This document shows, piece after piece, positions 1 through 10,397 of a DNA stretch of 64,000 nucleotides; positions within the stretch are counted from its first letter, which is position 1, and each line of letters opens with the position of its first letter. The notes under the pieces were generated by a model. The model did no database searches, was not told the origin of the DNA, and worked only from the letters and a program-made list of their open reading frames with translations. This DNA comes from an uncultured Thermoanaerobaculia bacterium. GTDB lineage: Bacteria > Acidobacteriota > Thermoanaerobaculia > Multivoradales > Multivoraceae. The stretch covers positions 717,136 through 781,135 of the forward strand of contig OX638294.1 in the NCBI GenBank assembly GCA_951812325.1, read 5' to 3'. The translations under genes and the position numbers were made by a program.

Positions 1-1195
1 AGACACCCCACACGACACCGATGTTCACCCACATCGTGTAGGTCGTGTCGCCGGCGCCGCGCAACGCTCCCGAAAGGACGTTGAACTGCAGGTCGAAGAC
101 GAGACAGACCACGGCGATCAGAAACAGCGGCCGGGCGTACGGCAGCACGACCCCCAGTTCCGCCTGGCGCACGAACAGAGCCATCAGCCGGTCCGGGAAG
201 CCGATGTAGAGGACCGCCATCGCCGCCATTCCCACATAGCCGAGACGCAGCACCCTCCCCACGACGCGCCGCGCGTCCCGGAGCTGCTGGGCGCCCAGGC
301 ACTGGCCGACCAGGGTCGTTGAACCGGCGGCCAGCGCCACCGCCAGCATGTAGGACAGGGACCAGGCATGAATGACGGCGTTCGTGGCCGCCATCTGGGA
401 ATCTCCCAGGCGAGCGACCAGCGCCGTGAAGACGCTGATGCCGCCAAGCTCCATGAACACCTGGATGCCGATCGGTACGCTGACCCGGAGCATCTTCCCC
501 ATCAGCGCCGACTCGAAAGGCCGGGGCCTCGAAGCGCCGTGGTTCCGCCCCATCGAGGTGAAGAGCACACCGCCCAGGAGGCCCACGGCGACGACGAACT
601 GCGCGATCACGGTGCCGACGGCGGCGCCCGCGGGCCCCAGTTCGGGAAACCCCCAGGCGCCGAAGATGAACAGGTAGTTCAGGCCGCAGTTCAGGGCGAG
701 CTGAACCAGGCCGGCCCGCATCGGAATGTCGGTGCGGCCCAGACCGCGGTAGTAGTTCTCCGCAACCAGGAAGATCATCAACCCGACCGCCGCCGACATC
801 CGGACTTCCGTGTAGGCACTCGCGATCGCCTGCGCCTCCTGCGAGGCCCGGGTCAGGCTGAACACCCGGTCCGACAGGGGCGACAACGCCAGGAGAGCCA
901 CCCCCGCACCGACCGCCAGATAGAGGCCCTGCCAGAACGCGACGCCGACCCGGTCACGCCGGCCGGCGCCGAAGAACTGCGCCACGAAGGTGTTCACACC
1001 CTGAAGCAGACCCACGAAGAAGCTCAGGCACCACCAGGAGATGATCGCGCCCAGACCGACCCCGGCGAGCGCGACCACCCCCAGCCGGCCGACCATCATC
1101 GTGTCGATCACGCCCATCGCCGTGTGCGTCATCTGGGTCACGACAACGGGCGCCGTGAGGATCAGGATACGGCGATAGGTGATGTCGATCTTCAT
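1..1195 (-). CDS. MATE family multidrug/Na+ antiporter, C-terminus cut by window edge
   Basis: Translating the minus strand from the ATG at 1195 gives an open frame to the window edge (398 codons; family members have about 450). It begins MKIDITYRRILILTAPVVV and continues with VIDTMMVGRLG, a typical MATE transmembrane 1 region. Many hydrophobic helices follow, in the two-bundle arrangement of the NorM/DinF type; the second half starts near the segment SVPIGIQVFMELGG. MATE proteins export cationic drugs or metabolites across the inner membrane in exchange for Na+ or H+. The extreme C-terminus lies outside the window. Upstream lies the codirectional DUF72 gene after an 80 bp gap. The substrate cannot be told from sequence. 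Confidence 0.9.
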   Translation of the reverse strand, partial: MKIDITYRRILILTAPVVVTQMTHTAMGVIDTMMVGRLGVVALAGVGLGAIISWWCLSFFVGLLQGVNTFVAQFFGAGRRDRVGVAFWQGLYLAVGAGVALLALSPLSDRVFSLTRASQEAQAIASAYTEVRMSAAVGLMIFLVAENYYRGLGRTDIPMRAGLVQLALNCGLNYLFIFGAWGFPELGPAGAAVGTVIAQFVVAVGLLGGVLFTSMGRNHGASRPRPFESALMGKMLRVSVPIGIQVFMELGGISVFTALVARLGDSQMAATNAVIHAWSLSYMLAVALAAGSTTLVGQCLGAQQLRDARRVVGRVLRLGYVGMAAMAVLYIGFPDRLMALFVRQAELGVVLPYARPLFLIAVVCLVFDLQFNVLSGALRGAGDTTYTMWVNIGVVWGV

Positions 1196-1275
1196 CGTGA
1201 CCTGCCGGCGGAGCGGGCCTCGAGGGTCTGCTCGCGGATACGGCGCCAGATCATGTCGATCTTCGTCGCGGCGGG

Positions 1276-1974
1276 TCAGATGAACAGGGTCTCGAACTCA
1301 CCGGCCATCCGCGGCCCGGCCCCCTCGTCTTCGTGCTTGAAGAAGACGTAGGCCTCGCGCCAGGGTTGCAGGCGAATCCGGTCGGCCCACGAGCGGAGCG
1401 CGGCCTCGTCGTAGCCCGCGCGGCGAAGCCGCAGATAGCCGAAGTCGGCGGTCGACACGACCGGAGCGTCGTGGTCGCCGCCGGCGTCGGCGATGCACAG
1501 CGCGGCGCCGACGCCCTCGAGCAGGGCGAAGACGTCGTCGTCGAACCAGCTCGCGTGGCGGAACTCGAAGGCAACGCGCATCCCCCGGGGCAGAACGTCC
1601 AGAAAACCCGCCAGCCGGTCGACATCGCGCCGGAGGTAGGGCGGCAATTGAAAGAGGAAGGGACCGAGGCGCTCGCCCAGCACCTCGGCGGTGCGCCACA
1701 GGTAGTCGACCGAATCGGCGGCGTCCCGCAGGCGCTGGTGATGCGTGATCCGGCGCGACGCCTTCAGCGAGAAACGGAAGCTCCCGGGCACCGCATCGCG
1801 CCACCGCTCGAGCAGGTCCGCCTTCGGCATGCGGTAGAACGTGTTGTTGATCTCCACCGCGCCGAGGCGGGAAGCGTAGAAGGCGAGCATGTCCGGCCGC
1901 TTCGTCCCGGACGGGTAGAACGGTCCCGTCCACGCCGGGTAGGAAAACCCGCTGGCGCCGGTGCGTACCCGCAC
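1276..1974 (-). CDS. DUF72 (YecE-like) TIM-barrel protein
   Basis: 232 aa, GTG start. The N-terminus (RTGASGFSYPAW, FYPSGTKRPDMLAFYASRL, VEINNTFYRMP) is the hallmark of DUF72, and the later segments FEFRHASWF and YVFFKHEDEG also fit. DUF72 proteins are cytosolic TIM-barrel proteins of about 230-270 aa whose biochemical role is unsettled. The gene lies between rpoD and the MATE gene, all on the minus strand, with an 80 bp gap to MATE and a 221 bp gap to rpoD that holds a short tandem repeat. Family assignment is firm; function is unknown. Confidence 0.85.
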   Translation of the reverse strand: MRVRTGASGFSYPAWTGPFYPSGTKRPDMLAFYASRLGAVEINNTFYRMPKADLLERWRDAVPGSFRFSLKASRRITHHQRLRDAADSVDYLWRTAEVLGERLGPFLFQLPPYLRRDVDRLAGFLDVLPRGMRVAFEFRHASWFDDDVFALLEGVGAALCIADAGGDHDAPVVSTADFGYLRLRRAGYDEAALRSWADRIRLQPWREAYVFFKHEDEGAGPRMAGEFETLFI

Positions 1975-2103
1975 GGCTCAGTCCGTTTCGTGCCGGTCGA
2001 ACGGCAACTGGAGCCGGCGCCGCGGCACGGAACGAAGCGGGTTCTCAGGCGCCGCGGACCGCCCGGAGCTGGCGCCGCAGAACGCCGCGCAGCAGGTGAC
2101 GCC

Positions 2104-2148
2104 GCGCGACATCCGGGCGCGCGACATCCGGGCGCGCGACATCCGGGC
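2104..2148. repeat. three exact tandem copies of a 15 bp unit
   Basis: The unit GCGCGACATCCGGGC occurs three times head to tail between the end of rpoD (2196) and the start of the DUF72 gene (1974). The period is a multiple of three, but no convincing gene covers it. It is a GC-rich minisatellite in the 221 bp intergenic spacer. Confidence 0.85.
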
Positions 2149-2195
2149 GGAATGGCAGCTGCGGCCGAACACGGCGCCTACCGGTCTGGCGGCGC

Positions 2196-3920
<1,725 letters not shown>

Positions 3921-4196
3921 GCTTCGTTCTCCGGAAGTTCGATTCGGCCGCGGTGGCGTGGTTTCGTGGCGGGCTCAGCCTGCAGACCGCCCCGTCCGCT
4001 CGAGGAGCTTCCCGGCGGAGGTGCGGATCGTTTGACGGCCGACGACGTGCAAGTCTACCAGTACCACGAGCAGCCAGCCTCCGGTGTTTCGCTCCATTTC
4101 CCCCTCAGGGGGCCGTTGGCACACGTTGACCAACATCAGACGAGCCGGCACTTCTTCCCCCTTCTCTGCAATCCTTCCTGTACGACCCTCTCCGCC
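3921..4196. other. 276 bp divergent intergenic region rpoD / kinase
   Basis: No gene is supported here. An open frame on the plus strand runs through it from inside rpoD but has no homology signature. The region must contain the rpoD promoter on the minus strand. A TTGACG hexamer at about 4032-4037 could be a -35 element for the kinase, but no good -10 follows at the proper distance. Confidence 0.5.
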
Positions 4197-5318
4197 ATGA
4201 CGGACAACCGACCCACGCTTCCGCCTGACGCCGTTCTCGAGGTCGCCGCGCGTTTCCGGCTGGGCGTGGCGCCGACCACGGCCCACGAGCTGCGGAGCGG
4301 GCACATCAACGACTCCTTCGTCATCGCGGGCCGCTGCGGCGGACGAGGGCTGCTGCAACGAATCAACCGACACGTGTTCGCCGAGCCGCACCGGTTGATG
4401 AACAACCTGGAGCGGATCACCCGGCATCTCGCCGACCGACCCGGTGCGCAGAGCCGACGCCGCCGGCTGACCCTGATTCCAGCGGACAGCGGCCGGACGT
4501 GGGTCGAAATCGGGCCGCCAAGCCCCGTCCGGGGATGCTGGCGGATGGTCGAACTCATCGAGGACGTGGTGTCCGTGACGAGGGCATCGTCCACCGACCG
4601 GGTCTTTCGCGCCGCGCAGGCGTTCGGGCACTTTCAGGGCATGCTCGCCGACCTGCCGCCCCCGCCCCTGTTCGAGACGATTCCCCGCTTTCACGACGCG
4701 GTCAGCCGCTTCGGGACTCTGGACCGTGTGCTGGGCGCCGAACCGTCCGGCGCCGAGGCCAGCCGCCGGCGCGCCGAGGCCCGAGCCGAAATCCAGGCCG
4801 CCGCCAGGCGCCGGCATCTGGCCGGTCGGCTGAGCGAAGCCGCGGCACGCGGGCTGCCCCGACGCGTCGTGCACAACGACTGCAAGATCAGCAACGTTCT
4901 CTTCGACCGGCAGAGCGACGAGGCACTCTGCGTGGTCGATCTGGATACCGTGATGCCCGGTCTGGCCGCCTTCGACTTCGGCGACATGGCGCGGTCCATG
5001 GCCCATCGGGCCGACGAGGACGCCCGCGATCCGAAGACCGTCGAGGTCGACCTGGACCTGTTCCACGCCCTGGCGTCCGGCTACCTCGACGGCGCCCGGT
5101 TCCTGACCCCCGAAGAGCGCCGGAGCCTCGTCGACGGCGCCCTCGTGCTGACCCTGGAACAGGCGGTGCGGTTCCTGACCGACCATCTGCAGGGCGACGT
5201 CTACTTCCGTGTCGAGCGACCGGGCCAGAACCTGGATCGCACCCGAGCGCAGTTCGCGCTGCTCGAATCGCTGGTGGCCCGGGGCGCCGACCTGCGGCGA
5301 ATCGTCGGCGGCGGTTGA
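4197..5318 (+). CDS. phosphotransferase enzyme family (APH/NahK-like kinase)
   Basis: 373 aa from the ATG at 4197. The fold is that of aminoglycoside phosphotransferase/choline kinase: an N-terminal segment with GHINDSFVI (residues 35-43), the catalytic loop HNDCKISNVLFD (226-237) and a metal-binding VVDLDTVMPG (from 247) followed by DFGD (260-263). The HND.K..NVLFD form is characteristic of N-acetylhexosamine 1-kinase (NahK) relatives rather than drug phosphotransferases, so ATP-dependent phosphorylation of a sugar or small alcohol is likely. The start was chosen because homology begins just after it; the much longer open frame upstream is antisense to rpoD. No associated sugar operon is present to fix the substrate. 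Confidence 0.8.
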   Translation: MTDNRPTLPPDAVLEVAARFRLGVAPTTAHELRSGHINDSFVIAGRCGGRGLLQRINRHVFAEPHRLMNNLERITRHLADRPGAQSRRRRLTLIPADSGRTWVEIGPPSPVRGCWRMVELIEDVVSVTRASSTDRVFRAAQAFGHFQGMLADLPPPPLFETIPRFHDAVSRFGTLDRVLGAEPSGAEASRRRAEARAEIQAAARRRHLAGRLSEAAARGLPRRVVHNDCKISNVLFDRQSDEALCVVDLDTVMPGLAAFDFGDMARSMAHRADEDARDPKTVEVDLDLFHALASGYLDGARFLTPEERRSLVDGALVLTLEQAVRFLTDHLQGDVYFRVERPGQNLDRTRAQFALLESLVARGADLRRIVGGG

Positions 5319-5439
5319 CCCGCGGATCCGAGGCGGCCGAGCTACCGGCAGAGCCGATCAGGCGCCGCCGAGGCGCTGACCGGGCCGTCGCCAACCTCCC
5401 CGGCCCACGCCTGACGGCATGGCTACGACCAGAGCCGAG

Positions 5440-7269
5440 CTAGAACGCCTCCGTGTCGATCTCTCCGCAGATGCTTCCCCGCTGGTTGGTGTAGTCCCTG
5501 GCGAGGCCGGTCACGGTATCGGTGACCGTCAGTGTGTACTCGACATCCGAGACGCCTCCATAGAGGAGCCAGAAGCGGCCGTTGATCGCCCGGCCGTCGA
5601 GCACCTTGGCGGCCAACTCGATGTTGGAGGCGTTGAAGAACCAGAAGAAGCCCGTCTCCGCGGTGGTCAGGGAGTCCAGAACCGTCGCCGCCTGCCCCTG
5701 ATCGACGCCCGGACCCAACTCGTTCGGGTCGACGAACCGAACCTCGAGCGAAAAGCGATCGTCCAGCAGGCACAGACGCTCAGGTCCCGGTTCGCAATGG
5801 CCCGCGCCGTGAACCGGCAGGGCGAGGGCGTCCGCATCGAACGGGACCGCCCCGAGCCGAACCAGATCCACACCGGCAGGACCCGCGGAGCCGCTCCCGC
5901 CAGACGAAGCGGCCACCGTCGAGACCGCAGCGGAGGGAAACGCCTTCGTGTCGTTCTGGCCGCAGATCCGACCCTGCGCGTTGTGGTAGGTGCGCCTCGC
6001 GCCTGCCACGACATCCCGCACCGTGATCCAGTATTCGACGTCGGTCAGCGCGCCGAAGAACACCCAGTGACTCTCGTTGAGCGACCGGCCGTCGAGGACC
6101 TTGACCACCAGCTCGATGTTGTCCGGGTTGAAGAACCAGAACAGTCCGGACTCGTCGGAGATCTCCACCGGGACGCTGCGACCGATCCCGTGGTCGCCCG
6201 CCCGGTCGCCGTTCTTCCAGTGGACCTGGACCTCGAAACGGTCCTCCCGCAGACAGAGGAACCCCCTGCCTTCGCGGCAGGCATCGCCTGGTGCGCCGGT
6301 TGTCGCGCTGACCTGTTGCGAGTACTCGAAACCGCCGCCCGCCCCGGCGCCGCGGAGCCGGAACGTGTACGGCGCCCCGGTCTCGAGGCCGTCGATGCGT
6401 ACCTGTCCGTCGGAGGGGTCGGCGGTCGCGAGCGGGGTCCAGTCGGTCTTCCGGCTGCGCGCCTCGATCCTCAGGACTCCGCGGCTCGCGTCGGCCCACT
6501 CTCCCCTCCAGAACACGGTGATCGCGGAGTCGCCGTCCGGCTCCGCCGCCAGGTCGCCCACAAAGCGCGGGCCTTTCCCGACGTCCGAATCGGGCTCCTC
6601 GTCATCATCATCATCATCATCATCATCATCGAGCCGTTCCAGGGTCAGAGACGCCAGCGGTCGATCGGTGAACTTCCCCGTTCCCCGGAGGCTGGTGATC
6701 GTGTCCCGGGGCACGGTCGGCGGGTTGTCGAGCGAGAACTCCGTTCCCTCCTCGGTGCCGGCGTCGTAGGGAAACAGCTCGACACGGAGGCTGCTCAACC
6801 AATCCCCCTGGCCGTCGAGCAACGACAGTCCGGAGACCCCCACGAACCAGTCCGGACTGGGCGCAATCATCGTGGCCAAGGTGATCAGGGGGTAGTCCCT
6901 GGCGGCCTCGAACTCGATCGCGGCCGACGCCCTGCCGCCTCCCGGAACGGTCTCTTCCAGCACGGCGAGAACATGCGGGTCGCGTGACATCAGCGCTCTG
7001 AGGTCCGCCTGAATCCCGAGTTCGGCCACCCTCTCCATCTCCCGACTGGCTCGTTCGCCGGGACGCCAGAAGCTCGTCCGGTCATTGTGCACGGCGCCGA
7101 TCAGCGGCGAGAAGTGTGCGCTGCCCGGGACTCCGTCAGGCGTGGCGCTGCGGGTCCAGGCGCCCTGGAACGTCATCCGGTAGCTGGCGGAATCCCCGTC
7201 CTGACCCAGCATCGGCGGCGCGGCCAGCGCGGAGACCAGGAGGCAGACGGCAATGAACGCCCCATTCAC
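5440..7269 (-). CDS. secreted spondin_N-domain protein with duplicated C-terminal beta module
   Basis: 609 aa. A GTG start at 7269 is chosen because it gives a clean signal peptide (hydrophobic run ending near APPMLGQ) and is preceded by GGGGAGGGG. Residues about 27-200 match the spondin N-terminal domain (YRMTFQGAWT, HFSPLIGAVHN, PSPDWFVGVSGLSL), an extracellular adhesion-type fold. A run of ten Asp encoded by nine tandem GAT plus one GAC follows, then a fibronectin III-like segment. Two C-terminal copies of a module (FLCLREDRFEVQV/LCLLDDRFSLEVR, FWFFNxxNIEL, KVLDGR, DVEYxxTV, CGxxDTxAF) close the protein. I know that module mainly from Acidobacteriota and myxobacterial secreted proteins. 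It is likely exported and surface-associated; ligand unknown. Confidence 0.8.
   Translation of the reverse strand: MNGAFIAVCLLVSALAAPPMLGQDGDSASYRMTFQGAWTRSATPDGVPGSAHFSPLIGAVHNDRTSFWRPGERASREMERVAELGIQADLRALMSRDPHVLAVLEETVPGGGRASAAIEFEAARDYPLITLATMIAPSPDWFVGVSGLSLLDGQGDWLSSLRVELFPYDAGTEEGTEFSLDNPPTVPRDTITSLRGTGKFTDRPLASLTLERLDDDDDDDDDDEEPDSDVGKGPRFVGDLAAEPDGDSAITVFWRGEWADASRGVLRIEARSRKTDWTPLATADPSDGQVRIDGLETGAPYTFRLRGAGAGGGFEYSQQVSATTGAPGDACREGRGFLCLREDRFEVQVHWKNGDRAGDHGIGRSVPVEISDESGLFWFFNPDNIELVVKVLDGRSLNESHWVFFGALTDVEYWITVRDVVAGARRTYHNAQGRICGQNDTKAFPSAAVSTVAASSGGSGSAGPAGVDLVRLGAVPFDADALALPVHGAGHCEPGPERLCLLDDRFSLEVRFVDPNELGPGVDQGQAATVLDSLTTAETGFFWFFNASNIELAAKVLDGRAINGRFWLLYGGVSDVEYTLTVTDTVTGLARDYTNQRGSICGEIDTEAF
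6604..6630. repeat. (ATC)9 trinucleotide microsatellite inside a CDS
   Basis: Nine uninterrupted ATC units on the plus strand are read as nine GAT (Asp) codons on the minus strand inside the spondin_N protein; one GAC extends the Asp run to ten. An in-frame trinucleotide run can change length without frameshift. Pure synonymous-free repetition is unusual in this codon-diverse, high-GC genome. Confidence 0.9.
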
Positions 7270-7355
7270 CGTCCCCTCCCCGGTTGGGCCCTGATCCCCT
7301 CGGCTGGCAGGGGTTCTGCCGGACGTGGCCGCGGCGGAACGGAAGGCGACATTCT

Positions 7356-8063
7356 CTATTCTCCAGCGCAGGGACGGATCGGCTCCAGGAAGGCCGCAAT
7401 CGCCCTGCCATCGGCCGCCATGTCCGCAGGTTCGCCAGCGGGCGGCGGCTCCGAGCCGGCTTCGTCCACGCTCGACCCGAACCAGATGCCCATGCGCATC
7501 CGCTCGTCCGCCGGGCACCCGAACTCGATCAAGGTGACGAACTCCCCGACCTCTTCCCCGGGCCCGAACATCGTGCTGCCACGGAAGGTTGCCCACCGCG
7601 CGGCGACGTCCTCGCGGTCCAGCTCGCCGCGCCCGAGGTTCTCCTCGAGGTCGAGCTGAAGCCCCATGTCCCGCAGGGCCGCCGCTTCCGACGTCTCGCC
7701 GTCGAAGAACGCCCTCAGGTCATCGCCTCCCCACAGGGTCTGGACGTAGTAGAAGCCCCGTTCCCCGAACTCGCCCGCCCAGGGTTCCTCTCCCGGCGGC
7801 AGGTCCGAGAGGACGGCCATGTCGAGCACGAAGGGAACCGAGATCACGGTCACCGCATGGTAGCCGCCAGGCGCCTCGTCGGCGCCCAGAATCTCGAGAG
7901 CCCGGTCACGCCGCCGGTCGGGATCCTCGTTGACCGCCGAGATGTTCCGGGCCGTGCGCACGCCGAAGAACACGAGACCGCCGACGACCAGGGCGCCCAG
8001 AACGATGGCTCCCACACAACCCAGCAGGACGTAGATCCAGGGCGAACGACGCTCGGCGACCAT
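7356..8063 (-). CDS. membrane-anchored protein of unknown function
   Basis: 235 aa from the ATG at 8063, chosen because it places a single transmembrane segment (IYVLLGCVGAIVLGALVVGG) right at the N-terminus; an upstream in-frame ATG would add 39 low-complexity residues. The rest is a soluble extracytoplasmic domain, acidic and Gly/Pro-rich, without a motif I recognise. It sits 86 bp upstream of, and codirectional with, the spondin_N gene, so they may be co-transcribed. Codon use is typical of the genome, which supports a real gene. Confidence 0.65.
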   Translation of the reverse strand: MVAERRSPWIYVLLGCVGAIVLGALVVGGLVFFGVRTARNISAVNEDPDRRRDRALEILGADEAPGGYHAVTVISVPFVLDMAVLSDLPPGEEPWAGEFGERGFYYVQTLWGGDDLRAFFDGETSEAAALRDMGLQLDLEENLGRGELDREDVAARWATFRGSTMFGPGEEVGEFVTLIEFGCPADERMRMGIWFGSSVDEAGSEPPPAGEPADMAADGRAIAAFLEPIRPCAGE

Positions 8064-8120
8064 CGGTGAGAACCGTAGCACGCCGCCCGGGACCGGCGCC
8101 GGGCGGAGATCCTTCCAACG

Positions 8121-8205
8121 GGAGATGATCGTGAACAGGGGCCGTGAATCCAGCTGGAGATGATCGTGAGCGGTCGGCATCGGAGATCATCAGGGGATGA
8201 TCGTG
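8121..8205. repeat. three direct copies of ATGATCGTG at 35-37 bp spacing
   Basis: ATGATCGTG lies at 8125-8133, 8160-8168 and 8197-8205. The first two copies are extended to GGAGATGATCGTGA. They lie 60-140 bp upstream of the start of the minus-strand membrane protein gene (8063). The near-regular spacing, about 3.5 helical turns, would suit iterated operator sites, but this is inference. Confidence 0.5.
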
Positions 8206-8463
8206 TCGTTGCAGGTCACAGACACAGTCAAGGCGCCGAGCAACGTGACGGCGGACGCCGGTTGCTGGAACCCGGACGTGGAAGAGCAGGCGCGGGAGCT
8301 CGACAGCGAGGCATGGGTGTCGACTCAGGGCGGTTGCTCCCAGGACCCCGAACCCTCTGATCCCAACGTCGAAGCGATCAACCCGGTCAAGCGGATGAAG
8401 GCGCGGCCCACGAGATGGACCGCGTCATGCGATGGCTTCCGGCATAACAGCCCGTGGCAAGAG

Positions 8464-8508
8464 TCGCGCTGCATTCGATCGGTCATGCATCCCGCCCGGC
8501 ATCGTGCC
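8464..8508 (-). repeat. dispersed 45 bp repeat, copy A
   Basis: Read on the minus strand this begins GGCACGATGCCGGGCGGGATG and matches the plus-strand copy at 18440-18484 at 43 of 45 positions. Both copies sit in non-coding DNA, about 10 kb apart, in opposite orientation. No coding gene is supported across it. Confidence 0.85.
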
Positions 8509-8926
8509 ATCCGTTGATCGACGCCCGAACCCGACAACGGGTTGTCGACTCGCGAGCGGCCAAAGGCGCAGGAATGCCTCCAGTCTTCCTGTCCCAGGCA
8601 GCAAGGTCCTTTGGCGACGCACTCTACGCTATTGTCACGCTTGACGACCGAATGCGCGGCAGCGTTGATCCCTACGCCTTCCTGCCGCTTCACGGTACAG
8701 AGACAGTCTGGAGGAGCATCACCGCAGGGGTCGCCCCATCTTGGAGTTTCCTGCCTCGAGTCGACTACACAGACGACCGACTGCGCCTCCATTTCCCGCT
8801 TGGCCACGGCGGGCCCAGCTTCGGGATGCTCATCGTTGAAGCGCCTCGACGCGGCTTGGCGCCGGTAGAAGTCACACATCCCGCTGGTCGTGATCTATCG
8901 ACTTCCCTGACGCTGGCTGCGCAAAC

Positions 8927-9148
8927 TCAAGCAGAGAAGCAGAGCGGCGATGAATGTGCCGACAACGAAGAGCTTCCTGACGGTCTGGAGTTTGCCCCTT
9001 CAACGCCTGGCAGCTTGTCTATCTTGAACACGATGGTCCCTGACGAACCCCATCCCGAAGAAACCGGAGGCCTGCAATCGGACCTCTGCGCGTAGACTGA
9101 AGGGGCGACCAGGAGGACGCACGATGCCTTGCTCAGCAAGGACTTCAC
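8927..9148 (-). CDS. small secreted protein, translationally coupled to the upstream gene
   Basis: 73 aa, GTG start at 9148. The start overlaps the TGA stop of the upstream gene as GTGA, and a strong GGGGAGG lies about ten bases before it. The N-terminus MKSLLSKASCVLLVAPSVYA is a good signal peptide with an Ala-x-Ala-like cleavage site before Gln-Arg. The mature part of about 50 residues is Ser/Gly/Pro-rich with two cysteines and has no motif I recognise. It might be the front end of a longer protein broken downstream, since the following 850 bp look decayed. Overlap, ribosome binding site and signal peptide together support expression. Confidence 0.5.
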   Translation of the reverse strand: MKSLLSKASCVLLVAPSVYAQRSDCRPPVSSGWGSSGTIVFKIDKLPGVEGANSRPSGSSSLSAHSSPLCFSA

Positions 9149-10197
9149 GGTACGGCCACCTCCCCGTCAACCGCATCCGGGGGGGCAAAGAGGCTCGCCT
9201 CAATGGTACGCGAATCACAGTCCAACTGCCAAACGTCCGTCTTCTCGTCGCGAGTCGCTCGGGGCCGACAGCCCGCGTCCCGAGCCGACTTCCATGCCTT
9301 GATGAACTGCTCGCGCGCCTCGGAGTCACCATGAGGATCGGACAATCGGGAGTCCACCCATTCAAACAGGCCGCTGACCTGCAACTCGTCCATGTACTCA
9401 TGCAAACCGAGCAGCGTATCCGCGGGAACCGATGGCACGGGCGTGTTCCCAATGCCGAAAGCCGTATCCTCTTCATAGCCTGTGGCCCAGTCCAATGCAG
9501 ACTCGCCGGCCTTCGTCCCCCGCACCACCGAGAACCGTCCCTCATAGTAGAACCACGGACGAACGACGCTCTCCGGTACCCACAGCGAGCCGATCAACAC
9601 CACGCGGTCGCCTACCTCCGGCCGCTGAAAGGCGTACTCACGGCGCAGCTCGTCCGCGCAGAATACGCGCCCATGGATCACGACCTGATCGGTCGGAATC
9701 AACGCGTAGGCGGGCAGCGCCGAACGGTGGTGCAAAGGCACGACTTCGGACAGTTCCAGAAGCAAACCGGGATCACCGTTCGCACGGAAGCCCGTGATCA
9801 GATCGGACACCGTCGCCAACACCGCCACTCTCGACGTCAGAACCGTCAGATCGAAGTGGTCGATCCGCGGGTCATAGAAGATCTTCGACCGCATGGACGG
9901 TGCGTCCGGATTGAGCGGCGGAACGCCAGCGCACAGATCCCGTGGCGGCCGCGCACCCTCTTCCAAATCCTCGTGAAGGCCGGCAGTACGCAGCGCGAAG
10001 GCCATGGACTGTTTCTGAACCTGCTCTCGAATCGCGTCGCTCAGGCCCCACGGCTCCTTGAACGAACCATCGCGGTAGAGAACCTCCGAAGCGGCAACCC
10101 ACGCGGGAGAATGCGGGTCACCCACTCTCATGGGCTCGGCAGCGACGGCCAGAGAGACGAGCGGCAAGAAAGACAGAAGCGCGGAGAGTCGTTTCAT
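9145..10197 (-). CDS. secreted protein of unknown function
   Basis: 350 aa from the ATG at 10197, chosen because MKRLSALLSFLPLVSLAVAAEP is a standard signal peptide; the frame is open upstream, but that part is Arg/Pro-rich shadow. The mature protein has four cysteines and no motif I can place. Its codon bias is weaker than that of the neighbours, so it may belong to the same less GC-rich accessory segment as the 8.1-9.1 kb region. Its stop overlaps the start of a small secreted protein (GTGA), suggesting a two-gene transcript. Confidence 0.7.
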   Translation of the reverse strand: MKRLSALLSFLPLVSLAVAAEPMRVGDPHSPAWVAASEVLYRDGSFKEPWGLSDAIREQVQKQSMAFALRTAGLHEDLEEGARPPRDLCAGVPPLNPDAPSMRSKIFYDPRIDHFDLTVLTSRVAVLATVSDLITGFRANGDPGLLLELSEVVPLHHRSALPAYALIPTDQVVIHGRVFCADELRREYAFQRPEVGDRVVLIGSLWVPESVVRPWFYYEGRFSVVRGTKAGESALDWATGYEEDTAFGIGNTPVPSVPADTLLGLHEYMDELQVSGLFEWVDSRLSDPHGDSEAREQFIKAWKSARDAGCRPRATRDEKTDVWQLDCDSRTIEASLFAPPDAVDGEVAVP

Positions 10198-10397
10198 GAT
10201 CCGACCCCTTTCTGGAAACGAGTCTACATCTACGCCCTGCCACCGGCCAGGGAGAAGCGCTGTCCAGCCCTCGGGCGCTGGCAGCCCGGGGCACGCGGTT
10301 GAACCTCGCGCCCGCGCCGGCAAGAAGTCGCGTCGCACCGAACGCTGGAGCCACCGTCCCGCCCAACGGCCTGTACGGATACTGCTAGCCTTCGCTC

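Larger units (their letters stand above)
8064..8926. other. gene-poor 863 bp stretch with short repeats, no convincing CDS
   Basis: Several overlapping open frames exist on both strands (for example plus 8197-8517 and plus 8454-9095), but none has a recognisable motif or typical third-position GC bias, and they overlap one another. The stretch is visibly less GC-rich than its surroundings. It holds three copies of an ATGATCGTG motif, a small perfect hairpin (CGACAAC-GG-GTTGTCG near 8533-8548) and one copy of a dispersed 45 bp repeat. It may be decayed horizontally acquired DNA. Confidence 0.5.

Noticed and set aside
8197..9095. Plus-strand frames at 8197-8517 and 8454-9095 as genes
   Set aside because: They overlap each other, cross the dispersed repeat, have no motifs and lack the genome's third-position GC bias; a minus-strand coupled small CDS at 8927-9148 is better supported.
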